Shown in pieces: positions 42,360-50,339 of a stretch of 54,330 bases of DNA; positions within the stretch are counted from its first letter, which is position 1, and every line of letters starts with the position of its first letter. The translations under genes and the position numbers were made by a program. The stretch is from the NCBI GenBank assembly GCA_022840285.1, contig JALHIE010000052.1:1-54330 (forward strand), in the 5' to 3' direction. The stretch comes from Porphyromonadaceae bacterium. Lineage in GTDB: Bacteria > Bacteroidota > Bacteroidia > Bacteroidales > Dysgonomonadaceae. Below the pieces are notes generated by a model, which was given only the letters and a program-made list of their open reading frames with translations, was not told the origin of the DNA and did no database searches.

Positions 42360-43580
42360 TCACACGTATTTCAACTGAGACAGTTGTTCCCGGAAGAACA
42401 ATTTCTCTGCCAATTCCTGCAATTGTTCAGCTTTTATGGCATCTATTTTGGAAAAGACCTCTTCCAGGGTATGATAATGATTAAAATGGAGATAGCTTTT
42501 AGCCATTCTCAAGGAGATACTTTCGTTGTTTTCGGAAGCGATGCCCAGCTGACCTTTGTATTGTCTTTTTGCAGTTGCCAGTTGCCCGGAAGAGAGGGGA
42601 ACCTCTACGAGTCTTTGCAACTCTTTGCCGATAAGTTTTAGACACCGTTCGACCTCTTTCTTATCGCAGGCAAAATAGATGGAAAACAGCCCCGTATCGG
42701 TGTATAACGTCATGTTCGATTCCACATTGTAGACCAGTCCGTTTTTTTCGCGCAACGAATTGTTCAACCGGCTGTTTGTAGCTCCACCGGCAACAATATG
42801 ATTCAAGAGATAAAGGGTATACCTGTCCGGTTGAAACATATCGAAAGTGCGGGTTCCGAGGATAACATGCGTTTGGGCGGTACCTTTTCCAATCCGGCTC
42901 TTTTTTGCTGTTTCGGTTAGGGGACGTTCACGTTTTTTGGATGATAAAAATCGGGCATCTGAGAGGCCGAAGTACCTCTCAGTCAAATGCACCACTTTGG
43001 AAAAAGGGGTTTTCCCGAGTGAAAACAGAACCATGTTTGTGGGAGAGTACTGCCTGCTTACAAAATCTTCCACTTTTTTCTTATCAAAAGAGAGTAAGGA
43101 TTCAGACGTTCCCAAAATATAATGTCCCATTTCGTGGTTGGCGAACAAGATATTTTCAAAATCATCAAATATCAATTCCGACGGTGAGTCAACATAACTG
43201 TTCATTTCATCTAAGATAACGTCTCTTTCTTTTTCTATCTGATGCTCTGGAAAAGTGGAATGAAAGACCATATCGCTCAACAATTCCACCGCCCGACCAA
43301 AGTGTTCGGATAAAAACGTGGCGTAAATAAACGTTTCTTCTTTTGTGGTATACGCGTTAAGTTCACCTCCTACGTTCTCCATACGGTTAATAACATGATG
43401 TGCCTGGCGCTTCTCAGTCCCTTTAAACAGCATATGTTCCACAAAATGAGCCATTCCCTGTTCGTCCGGAAATTCGTCACGGGAACCCGTATTGATGGCT
43501 ATTCCACAATAGGATATTTCCGAGGGGAAGGGACGATGGATGATACGTAATCCGTTGGTTAAGTGATGGGTTTGAAACAT
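42360..43580 (-). CDS. M16 family zinc peptidase
   Basis: A pitrilysin-type metallopeptidase of the PqqL/MPP-like short group. The inverted zinc motif HFVEH is at residues 45-49, and the distal glutamate ligand lies in the following helix near residue 120-125. The 406-residue length corresponds to one catalytic and one inactive half domain. No signal peptide is visible, so it acts in the cytoplasm. Substrate unknown, typically small peptides or processing intermediates. It is followed on the same strand after the AlkD-like gene by 15 bases. Confidence 0.88.
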   Translation of the reverse strand: MFQTHHLTNGLRIIHRPFPSEISYCGIAINTGSRDEFPDEQGMAHFVEHMLFKGTEKRQAHHVINRMENVGGELNAYTTKEETFIYATFLSEHFGRAVELLSDMVFHSTFPEHQIEKERDVILDEMNSYVDSPSELIFDDFENILFANHEMGHYILGTSESLLSFDKKKVEDFVSRQYSPTNMVLFSLGKTPFSKVVHLTERYFGLSDARFLSSKKRERPLTETAKKSRIGKGTAQTHVILGTRTFDMFQPDRYTLYLLNHIVAGGATNSRLNNSLREKNGLVYNVESNMTLYTDTGLFSIYFACDKKEVERCLKLIGKELQRLVEVPLSSGQLATAKRQYKGQLGIASENNESISLRMAKSYLHFNHYHTLEEVFSKIDAIKAEQLQELAEKLFFREQLSQLKYV

Positions 43581-43595
43581 GTTGAATAATGGGTA

Positions 43596-44306
43596 CTAAT
43601 TCCTGACTTCTCTCATCATGTATTTTTTTTTCTGCTCTGGCGATAACTTCTCAATGGCGTATCGCAGCATTGTCCGGGGCATCTCCGTATAATGTACTTC
43701 CAGAAAACCGGTTAGCGTTTTTTCATCGCGTTTACCGACTTCACGCAACATCCAGCCACAGGCCTTGTGCATTAAATCGTGACGATGGGTAAGAAACTTT
43801 TCAGCCAGTTTCAACGTATCTGTAAAATCTTTTTTTCGGATAAAGGCCAATGTGGAAATAACGGCTATCCGCTGTTCCCAGAGGTTTTCGCTGCAGGCCA
43901 GTTGATACAGGACCGCCCGATCTTTATCGAGGAGCCACTCTCCTGCAATACTGTATGCTGACACGTCTACCAGGTCCCAATTATTAACACCGTGAGTATG
44001 GTCAAGATAAAATTCAAAAATTTCTTTACGGCCCTTGTGACAAGCTTTTTTAAACTGCTCTATCAGAATGATCAAAGCACAAAAACGGCATTCGTGATAA
44101 CCGTCGCTCAACAGTTTTTCAAGTTCGTCAAACGAAAGGTTTTTGTTGGCTTTAGCCACCTTCCTCGTTTCGGGGACAGTGCTTCCGATAAACCGGTCTC
44201 CTTCGCCGTACTGACCTTTTCCGGTCTTGAAAAAACAGTTGGAATGCTTTGCTTTCTGTGGATTTCCAAAAGATAACAACTGCTCCTTTACACTTTCTGC
44301 CGTCAT
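43596..44306 (-). CDS. DNA alkylation repair protein (AlkD-like, HEAT repeats)
   Basis: A 236-residue all-helical protein of the AlkD family, glycosylases that remove N3- and N7-alkylated purines by trapping the flipped base against a HEAT-repeat surface. The conserved block NNWDLVDVSA with the candidate catalytic aspartate is at about residue 115-124. The KACGWMLREVGKRD block near residue 190 is also characteristic. The upstream M16 peptidase gene probably follows in the same transcript. Function by family membership only. Confidence 0.85.
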   Translation of the reverse strand: MTAESVKEQLLSFGNPQKAKHSNCFFKTGKGQYGEGDRFIGSTVPETRKVAKANKNLSFDELEKLLSDGYHECRFCALIILIEQFKKACHKGRKEIFEFYLDHTHGVNNWDLVDVSAYSIAGEWLLDKDRAVLYQLACSENLWEQRIAVISTLAFIRKKDFTDTLKLAEKFLTHRHDLMHKACGWMLREVGKRDEKTLTGFLEVHYTEMPRTMLRYAIEKLSPEQKKKYMMREVRN

Positions 44307-44354
44307 GTTAATTAGCTTTTAATATGGGGTTTTGTGCCCAAAACTCTACGCCTG

Positions 44355-45308
44355 TCAATTTACCCGGGATACCTCGTACTTGCCTTCGTAAAACCCGATA
44401 ATATTATGTACCATCTCCTCAGCCATCCGATGGCGGTCCTCGATAGTCTTGGTTCCAGCGTGAGGCGTAAGTACCACATTTTCCAACACCAGCAATTCAG
44501 GAGATATTTTTGGTTCGTGCTCGTATACATCCAACCCGGCAGCCCATATTTTCTCTTCTTTCAGCGCTTGAGCCAATGCTTTTTCATCCACCATATTTCC
44601 ACGGGCTGTATTAATAAATACCGCTGTAGGTTTCATTTTTAAAAACTCTTTTTCTCCGATTAGCTTTATGGTCTCGGGGGTAGAAGGCGCATTAAGCGAA
44701 ATATAATCAGCGGTTCGCAGTAACTCATCGAAAGAAACGTAAGTTGCGCCGTACCGTTCTTCTATCTCCCGACTCAATCGGGTCCTGTTGTGATAAATTA
44801 CATTCATCCCGGAGGCTACCGCTCGGCGGGCCAGGGCTTGTCCAATTCTCCCCATTCCAATTATTCCCAGGGTTTTTCCAAAAACAGGCAATCCGGTATC
44901 TCCGTATACCCCCCAATCAATGGCCCGGTGTTCACGAAGCTTTCGATCGTAATAACCAATTCTTCTTCCTGCGGCAAGCAACAAGGCAAATGCCAATTCA
45001 GCCGTCGGCTCACACGTCGTTCTGGGAATGTTGGTTACCACAATCCCTTTGCAGGTGGCATACTCCACATCGATATTGTTGTAACCTACACCGTAGTTCG
45101 AAATCAACTCCAAATTCACTCCCCTGTTTATTATTTCCTTATCGGTAGAAAAGCTGAAGTTTGGAATTAAAACCTCATAATCGGAAATCATTTCCAGTAC
45201 CTGGTCACGTTTCATGTCTTTATCCTGCGGCATAAAAACTTCGAACTTCCCAAAGAGTTCGGCAAGAGGTTCTCTGTTCAGAGCAGTTGTTATAAGAATT
45301 TTTTTCAT
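44355..45308 (-). CDS. D-2-hydroxyacid dehydrogenase, NAD-dependent
   Basis: An oxidoreductase of the D-isomer-specific 2-hydroxyacid dehydrogenase family. The cofactor motif GIIGMGRIG is near residue 151. The catalytic glutamate follows in DVYEHEP, and the catalytic histidine in TPHAGT near 290. With the preferred ATG at 45308 (MKKILIT) the protein has 317 residues; an upstream in-frame ATG would add six. Substrate specificity (glyoxylate, hydroxypyruvate, branched 2-oxoacids) cannot be read from the sequence. Databases sometimes mislabel this group as dihydrofolate reductase. Confidence 0.87.
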   Translation of the reverse strand: MKKILITTALNREPLAELFGKFEVFMPQDKDMKRDQVLEMISDYEVLIPNFSFSTDKEIINRGVNLELISNYGVGYNNIDVEYATCKGIVVTNIPRTTCEPTAELAFALLLAAGRRIGYYDRKLREHRAIDWGVYGDTGLPVFGKTLGIIGMGRIGQALARRAVASGMNVIYHNRTRLSREIEERYGATYVSFDELLRTADYISLNAPSTPETIKLIGEKEFLKMKPTAVFINTARGNMVDEKALAQALKEEKIWAAGLDVYEHEPKISPELLVLENVVLTPHAGTKTIEDRHRMAEEMVHNIIGFYEGKYEVSRVN

Positions 45309-45383
45309 GATCGGATCATTTCTCATTAAACGGGCGTTGCGTAAAATTGTTTCGGGGCATCCTGAAAATTCTCGGACGCAGTA

Positions 45384-45413
45384 AAAGAAAAAAAGCGAGC
45401 ATTGCTACTCACT
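45384..45413 (-). terminator. terminator of the tRNA-Asn pair
   Basis: On the minus strand AGTGAGTA pairs with TGCTCGCT (8 pairs including two wobbles) around a GCAA tetraloop, followed by seven T, C and four T. It lies directly after the second tRNA-Asn of the transcript. Confidence 0.85.
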
Positions 45414-45422
45414 CTCTTTTTG

Positions 45423-45496
45423 CTCTTCAGGCTGGACTTGAACCAGCGACCCTCTGATTAACAGTCAGATGCTCTAACCGACTGAGCTACTGAAGA
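45423..45496 (-). tRNA. tRNA-Asn (GTT)
   Basis: A 74-base cloverleaf: acceptor TCTTCAG/CTGAAGA, D arm GCTC/GAGC, anticodon stem TCTGA/TCAGA with loop CTGTTAA (anticodon GTT), T arm GCTGG/CCAGC with TTCAAGT, discriminator G. The CCA end is not encoded. Identical to the next copy. Confidence 0.97.
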
Positions 45497-45530
45497 ATTT
45501 TTATTTCTCTTTTCCCAACGTCACTTTTTG

Positions 45531-45604
45531 CTCTTCAGGCTGGACTTGAACCAGCGACCCTCTGATTAACAGTCAGATGCTCTAACCGACTGAGCTACTG
45601 AAGA
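45531..45604 (-). tRNA. tRNA-Asn (GTT), second identical copy
   Basis: Same 74-base sequence and anticodon GTT as the neighbouring copy, 34 bases away. It is the promoter-proximal gene of the pair. A short stretch of flanking sequence on each side is also shared, suggesting tandem duplication. Confidence 0.97.
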
Positions 45605-45633
45605 ATTTTACGCCTCTTTTCAGAAAAGTGATG

Positions 45634-45664
45634 CAAAAGTACTACAAATTTTCAAATATTCCAA
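45634..45664 (-). promoter_or_regulatory. promoter of the tRNA-Asn pair
   Basis: On the minus strand TTG (45662-45664) is followed by 20 bases and TACTTTTG (45634-45641), an exact fit to TTG-N19/20-TAnnTTTG. It lies 30 bases upstream of the first tRNA. Confidence 0.65.
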
Positions 45665-45746
45665 CAGCTTTGTAATAAAATTATCCGATATGTTTTCAAC
45701 ACAAGTTTTTGTAGATAAATCACCTTTTATTTAAAAAAGTTTTTAT

Positions 45747-45754
45747 TACCTTTG
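45747..45754 (+). promoter_or_regulatory. -7-like element upstream of the pRiA4b-like gene
   Basis: TACCTTTG matches TAnnTTTG 33 bases before the ATG. TTT instead of TTG is found at the 19-base spacing, so the upstream half is imperfect. Confidence 0.4.
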
Positions 45755-45787
45755 AAAGCAAATAAACGAGTATTAAAACGCTTTTTT

Positions 45788-46345
45788 ATGATTTTCAGAT
45801 TCGTAATCATATCGGATGAAGTAGAAAACTTCAAAAGAGAAATAAAAATAGATGCCGACCATACTTTTTTGGATTTGTTCAAAGCGATTGTCGACTGCAC
45901 CGGCTTTAACGAAAACGAGATGGCTTCTTTCTTTATTTGTGACGAAAACTGGCGCAAAGAGCAGGAAATCACTCTTGTAGAGATGGACACCTACTCAGAT
46001 GAAGACCCTTATACGATGGCTGAATGTGTGCTGAATGACTATTTAGAAGATGAAAAACAAAAAATACTTTTCGTATTTGACTACCTTACCGAGAGAGCGT
46101 TGTTTATTGAGCTCTCGGAGATTATTACCGGTAAAAGCCTGAAAAAACCGATATGCACTCTTTCCGTAGGAGAAGCACCCAAGCAATTCCTTAATTTCGA
46201 TGAGGTTGCAAGCACCTCTGCTTCGCTGGACGTAGATGAAACGTTTTTCGGGGATGAAAGTTTCGATTTGAACGAACTCGACAAAGAAGGTTTCGACGGG
46301 TTAGACGATATTGAGATATCGGCAGAAGAAAGCGACCTCTATTGA
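45788..46345 (+). CDS. plasmid pRiA4b ORF-3-like family protein
   Basis: A 186-residue protein with the IS1096/pRiA4b ORF-3 fold, seen in the conserved run of about residues 1-135 (DADHTFLDLFKAI, then FDYLTERALFIELSEI). The family occurs widely as a standalone chromosomal protein of unknown function, sometimes with mobile elements. Here it sits between tRNA-Asn and miaA with no transposon nearby. The C-terminal 50 residues are strongly acidic and low in complexity (many D/E). The ATG at 45788 is preferred because the conserved domain starts there and a good -7 element lies just upstream; a GTG/ATG farther up is unnecessary. Confidence 0.75.
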   Translation: MIFRFVIISDEVENFKREIKIDADHTFLDLFKAIVDCTGFNENEMASFFICDENWRKEQEITLVEMDTYSDEDPYTMAECVLNDYLEDEKQKILFVFDYLTERALFIELSEIITGKSLKKPICTLSVGEAPKQFLNFDEVASTSASLDVDETFFGDESFDLNELDKEGFDGLDDIEISAEESDLY

Positions 46346-46402
46346 CTTCACTTGTTTTGACGAAATAAGCATCTTTTTAAACCGCAACAAACCACTTGTT
46401 TT

Positions 46403-47338
46403 ATGAACACTTTGCTCGTGCTTGTGGGACCAACCGGCGTGGGCAAGACGGAAGTAAGCCTCCAGCTAGCCGAACGGTTAAAAAGCCCCGTTGTGTCCTC
46501 AGATTCCAGGCAAATTTACAAACAGATGGCCATCGGTACGGCAGCGCCGACCGACGAACAATTAAGACGAATCACCCATTACTTTGTAGGGATGCTCGAT
46601 CCCGAAAACTACTATAGCGCCAGTCAGTTTGAGGAAGATGCTATTCCGCTTATCGAGGCCTTGTTGGAAACCCATTCGTTTGTGGTGATGTCAGGAGGTT
46701 CAATGCTGTACATTGATGCTGTTTGCAGAGGGATTGATGTAATTCCGACCATCGACAAGATGTTACGAAAAGAAATTCATGACCTTTACCAGAGAGAAGG
46801 GTTTGACGCCATTCGTTCCCGCCTAAAAATGCTGGATCCGGTTTTTTACAACCAGGTTGACTTGAAAAATCCCAAGCGGGTAATCCACGCGCTCGAAGTA
46901 TGCCTTATGGCCGGAAAACCTTATTCATCCCTGCGCACAAATCCCAGGAAAGAGAGAAGCTTCAATATTGTAAAAATCGGACTCACCCGGAATCGGGAAG
47001 AACTTTACCTCCGGATCAATCAGCGTGTGGACAAAATGATTGAAGAGGGATTGATTGAAGAAGCCCGGAATCTTTATCCGAAACGACACCTGAACTCTTT
47101 AAATACCGTAGGTTACAAAGAACTTTTTGATTATTTCGACGGGAATTGCACCCTTGATTTTGCCATCGAAAAAATAAAACAACATTCTCGAAACTATGCC
47201 CGCAAACAAATGACGTGGTTCAAAAGGGACAAGGACATTAAATGGATTGACCTTTCTGATAACACATTGGATGCAGTAGAAAAAAGCATCCTCCTGATTA
47301 CCCAACGCGGTCAAACGGAGAAAAGAGCCGGCAGGTAA
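46403..47338 (+). CDS. miaA: tRNA dimethylallyltransferase MiaA
   Basis: Transfers a dimethylallyl group to A37 of tRNAs reading U-starting codons. The P-loop GPTGVGKTE is at residues 9-17. The catalytic/tRNA-binding SSDSRQIY is near 32, and NTVGYKEL is near 236. The 311-residue length is normal. It is the first gene of a plus-strand run with the Rof-like gene and rpoN. Start ATG follows an AT-rich spacer, and no terminator precedes it. Confidence 0.93.
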   Translation: MNTLLVLVGPTGVGKTEVSLQLAERLKSPVVSSDSRQIYKQMAIGTAAPTDEQLRRITHYFVGMLDPENYYSASQFEEDAIPLIEALLETHSFVVMSGGSMLYIDAVCRGIDVIPTIDKMLRKEIHDLYQREGFDAIRSRLKMLDPVFYNQVDLKNPKRVIHALEVCLMAGKPYSSLRTNPRKERSFNIVKIGLTRNREELYLRINQRVDKMIEEGLIEEARNLYPKRHLNSLNTVGYKELFDYFDGNCTLDFAIEKIKQHSRNYARKQMTWFKRDKDIKWIDLSDNTLDAVEKSILLITQRGQTEKRAGR

Positions 47339-47409
47339 TCGCCTTTTGTGAAATCCAATGAACTCAAACCCATGCTGTACTGTTTAATCCATGAAAGGAG
47401 AATTAAGAA

Positions 47410-47727
47410 ATGAAACAGACAGCCTATACTCCCATTGATCCCGATTTTATCGATCTCTTCCTGCAAGAAATAAAAAAAGACTCGGTAAGGGTGATCTATT
47501 TCGACGCGGATCAGTATCCGCACCTGAAAGAGTCAAACGGAAAGGTGACGGCGGTTCTTGATAGAAGAGGGTCGGGACAGTTCATGATTTTCGCGAACGG
47601 AGATGAAGTACGAACCGACCGGATTATTGTTTACAACGGTAAGCCCGGTCCCGCTTACGATGAATACGACGCTTACGCTCTCGCTCCACTCACCTGCAAA
47701 GCGGGATATGACGATAACGATTGCTAG
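47410..47727 (+). CDS. small hypothetical protein, Rof (YaeO)-like
   Basis: A 105-residue cytoplasmic protein of unknown exact function. It starts with YTPIDPDFIDLF and ends its core with GDEVRTDRIIVYNG. This resembles the Rho-binding antiterminator Rof, which begins with a YxPI(N/D)xD motif and ends with an (E/D)xRxDxI strand in an Sm-like barrel. The similarity is by eye only and the C-terminal tail (about 25 residues, acidic and aromatic) is extra. It lies between miaA and rpoN on the same strand. Confidence 0.5.
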   Translation: MKQTAYTPIDPDFIDLFLQEIKKDSVRVIYFDADQYPHLKESNGKVTAVLDRRGSGQFMIFANGDEVRTDRIIVYNGKPGPAYDEYDAYALAPLTCKAGYDDNDC

Positions 47728-47790
47728 ATCTCCACTCAACGGCATTGACAAAAAAATAGTTAAGTTGAACAACAAAAAAGGTAATTTAGC

Positions 47791-47798
47791 TATCTTTG
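47791..47798 (+). promoter_or_regulatory. -7-like element upstream of rpoN
   Basis: TATCTTTG exactly matches TAnnTTTG 30 bases before the rpoN start. The nearest TTG lies 23 bases upstream, slightly too far for an ideal promoter. Confidence 0.4.
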
Positions 47799-47827
47799 TT
47801 TTCTCAAAACAGGATTAGAAGTCATTT

Positions 47828-49279
47828 ATGGCACTCAGGCAACAACAGGAACTCAAACAGACTCAAAAATTATCGCCACTGCAAATGCAGGTGATAAAAC
47901 TGGTTGAATTAAATTCTGTCGAGCTAGAAGACAAAATAAAGCAGGAGTTGGAAGACAATCCTGCTTTGGAAGAAGGGAACGAAGAGCTTAATTCGGAAAG
48001 TTCCGATGAGTTTCCGGAAAGTGAGGATAACTTGTCGCAAGAGGATATTGTGCTGGGTGATTATTTTTCCGAAGAAGATGTCCCTGATTACCAGTTAAGT
48101 AAATCCTACAGAAAAAACGAACCCGATTTTATCGAAGCAACTTACTCCGATGATAAAAGCCTCAATGAAGTTTTGCTGGAACAAATTGGTTTGCGTCAAC
48201 TAAACGCTCAGGATCAAAAGATTGCCGAGTACATTATCGGCAACCTTGATGAGAACGGATACCTTCAACGAAGCCTGCAAGCCATATCCGACGACCTGCT
48301 ATTTCAACAAAACCTGGATATTCCCGAAACGAAACTGCAATGCATCCTGGAAATCATTCAGGATCTCGACCCCGCAGGCGTTGGAGCAAGCGATTTGCAG
48401 GAATGCCTCAAGCTTCAGCTACAACGGAACGAACCAACGAGGGAAAATAAGCTGGCGTTGGAAATTATTTCCAATTATTTCGAAGAGTTTTCACGTAAAC
48501 ATTACGAGAAAATCATGCGCCAATTGAATGTTTCTCAAGACGTTTTACGCGATGCCATAAATGAGATTGTATCCCTCAACCCCAAACCTGGGAGCACCCT
48601 GGGCGATTCAATAGAGGTTGCCATGAGCAATATTACTCCCGACTTTATCGTAGAATCCTATAACGGCGAAATCAGCATGTACCTGAACAATAAAAATATC
48701 CCGGAATTGAAAATAAACCGCGATTTTTCCGAGATGCTGCAGGGGTACGCTCAAAACAAAGAGAGTATGAGCAACGATGCCAAACAAGCCGTTCTGTTTA
48801 TGAAACAAAAGGTAGATTCGGCAAAATGGTTTATCGATGCCGTCCGGCAACGGCAAAACACACTCCAAAGAACCATGGAGGCCATTGTAAATTTCCAGTA
48901 CGATTTTTTCGTCACAGAAGACGAAACAATGCTTAAACCCATGATCCTTAAGGATATTGCTCAAAAGACAGGGTTTGATATATCCACCATATCCCGGGTA
49001 AGCAGCAGCAAATACGTTCAAACCAATAACGGTGTTTATCCACTGAAGTTTTTCTTTTCCGAAGCGATGCAAAACGAAGCAGGGGAGGATGTATCGTCGC
49101 GCGAAGTAAAATCTCTCCTGAAAGGGTGCATTGAAAATGAAAATCCCGCCAAACCGCTTACCGACGAGCAACTGACCACGTTGTTGAACAATAAAGGTTA
49201 CATTATTGCCCGACGTACAGTCGCAAAATATCGTGAACAGTTAAATATTCCTGTGGCACGTTTAAGAAAAAAAATTTAA
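47828..49279 (+). CDS. rpoN: RNA polymerase sigma-54 factor RpoN
   Basis: Alternative sigma factor that needs AAA+ activators to open promoters with -24/-12 elements. The 483-residue protein has the glutamine-rich N-terminal region I (LRQQQELKQTQKLSPLQMQ), an acidic region II, the core-binding region III, and the RpoN box ARRTVAKYREQLN near residue 462 that binds the -24 element. Its presence shows that sigma-54 regulation exists in this organism. However, the NtrC-like regulator at 27.4-28.7 kb lacks the sigma-54 contact loop. Confidence 0.95.
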   Translation: MALRQQQELKQTQKLSPLQMQVIKLVELNSVELEDKIKQELEDNPALEEGNEELNSESSDEFPESEDNLSQEDIVLGDYFSEEDVPDYQLSKSYRKNEPDFIEATYSDDKSLNEVLLEQIGLRQLNAQDQKIAEYIIGNLDENGYLQRSLQAISDDLLFQQNLDIPETKLQCILEIIQDLDPAGVGASDLQECLKLQLQRNEPTRENKLALEIISNYFEEFSRKHYEKIMRQLNVSQDVLRDAINEIVSLNPKPGSTLGDSIEVAMSNITPDFIVESYNGEISMYLNNKNIPELKINRDFSEMLQGYAQNKESMSNDAKQAVLFMKQKVDSAKWFIDAVRQRQNTLQRTMEAIVNFQYDFFVTEDETMLKPMILKDIAQKTGFDISTISRVSSSKYVQTNNGVYPLKFFFSEAMQNEAGEDVSSREVKSLLKGCIENENPAKPLTDEQLTTLLNNKGYIIARRTVAKYREQLNIPVARLRKKI

Positions 49280-49284
49280 CTTTG
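49277..49284 (+). promoter_or_regulatory. -7-like element inside the rpoN stop region
   Basis: TAACTTTG, including the rpoN stop codon, matches TAnnTTTG and lies 25 bases before the PAP2 start. Single-element match only. Confidence 0.3.
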
Positions 49285-49308
49285 CCGTTTCAAAAGCATA
49301 ACCCCGCA

Positions 49309-49879
49309 ATGAACCAATTTGCCCGTATCATATCGTCAGTTTTTCAGCCGTTATTAATGCCGGTGTACAGTATTTTACTGCTTTTTGTTTACACACACTT
49401 CAAGTTATTGTTCGCCCATCAGTTCTGGACGATAATGGTACCCGTGATTCTTTTTTCATTTGCGGTTCCCGGTATCCTTATTTACGTGGTGTACAAGTTA
49501 AAATTGATTTCCGACCTGTCACTCAAGATCAGAAAAGAGCGTTTTATCCCCTATTCCATCGTGTTGATTTCTTCCGGGGTGGTTTCTTATGCTCGTCTCA
49601 TCTTCCATTGCTGTTATCCTCATCGCCATATTCATTACCATTTGGTGGAAGATCAGCGCCCACATGTTCGGTATCGGCGGTTTGCTGGGGGGGGTAATGT
49701 CGGTAAGCTACTTCATTGAAAAATCCAATCCTTTTTACCTGTTCATGGCGCTTTTCACTGTAGCCGGATTGGTTGGCGTATCAAGATTAATATTACGAAG
49801 GCATACTTTCGGACAAGTTGTCGGAGGGTTTCTCCTCGGGTTCATCATTTCCTTCCTCTTCGTGTGGATCGGGACATGA
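49309..49879 (+). pseudogene. PAP2-like membrane phosphatase, internal deletion
   Basis: The start MNQFARIISSV fits the family, with hydrophobic helices to about SLKIRKERFIPYSIVLIS. Thereafter the first frame degenerates. The natural continuation (WFLMLVSSSIAVILIA onward, then GIGGLLGGVMS and SRLILRRHTFGQVVGG with the PAP2 motif 3-like arginine and histidine) is in another frame beginning near 49585 and ending at 49879. About 17 residues, mostly one transmembrane stretch, appear missing around 49575-49585. The canonical PSGH-type motif is not recognisable. Pseudogene or sequence error. Confidence 0.75.
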
Positions 49880-49954
49880 AAAATTTTGCAATAAAGAAAA
49901 TATATAGTATTTTTACCCTACAAATAAAACCACTTACATTAAAAATTAACTTCT

Positions 49955-50335
49955 ATGAATTTTCCTGAAAATTTAAAGTATTCCAGCGACCATGAATGGG
50001 TGAAAGTTGACGGAAACGAAGCCTACATTGGAATTTCCGATTTCGCACAAAGCGAACTCGGAGAAATTGTTTTCGTTGATATCACAACAGAAGGGGAAAA
50101 GGTTGACAAGGGAGCCGTTTTCGGTAGTATTGAAGCTGTAAAAACCGTTTCCGATCTTTTGATGCCGGTAACCGGTGAGGTGCTTGAAGTAAATCCGAAA
50201 CTGGATGACCAGCCCGAACTGGTAAACCAGGATCCTTACGGTGAGGGATGGATCGTAAAAGTAACAATCGAAGAGGAAGCCGATCTCAATGAGCTTCTCT
50301 CCAGTGATGCGTACAAAGCTCTCATAGGACAGTAG
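49955..50335 (+). CDS. gcvH: glycine cleavage system H protein
   Basis: Lipoyl-carrier protein that shuttles the aminomethyl group between the P, T and L proteins of glycine decarboxylase. The lipoylation lysine is K63 in SIEAVKTVSD. The 126-residue length and the beta-barrel motif GISDFAQSELGEIVFVD are standard. It is cotranscribed with purE, whose start is 4 bases after its stop. No gcvP or gcvT is within view, so they must lie elsewhere. Confidence 0.95.
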   Translation: MNFPENLKYSSDHEWVKVDGNEAYIGISDFAQSELGEIVFVDITTEGEKVDKGAVFGSIEAVKTVSDLLMPVTGEVLEVNPKLDDQPELVNQDPYGEGWIVKVTIEEEADLNELLSSDAYKALIGQ

Positions 50336-50339
50336 ACAG

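Noticed and set aside
45423..45604. Repeat array that might be CRISPR-like
   Set aside because: The repeats are two complete tRNA-Asn genes with cloverleaf structure; only two copies exist.
45531..45604. tRNA gene as an integration site for a mobile element
   Set aside because: The duplicate is a complete tRNA with its promoter, and no integrase or partial tRNA fragment is nearby.
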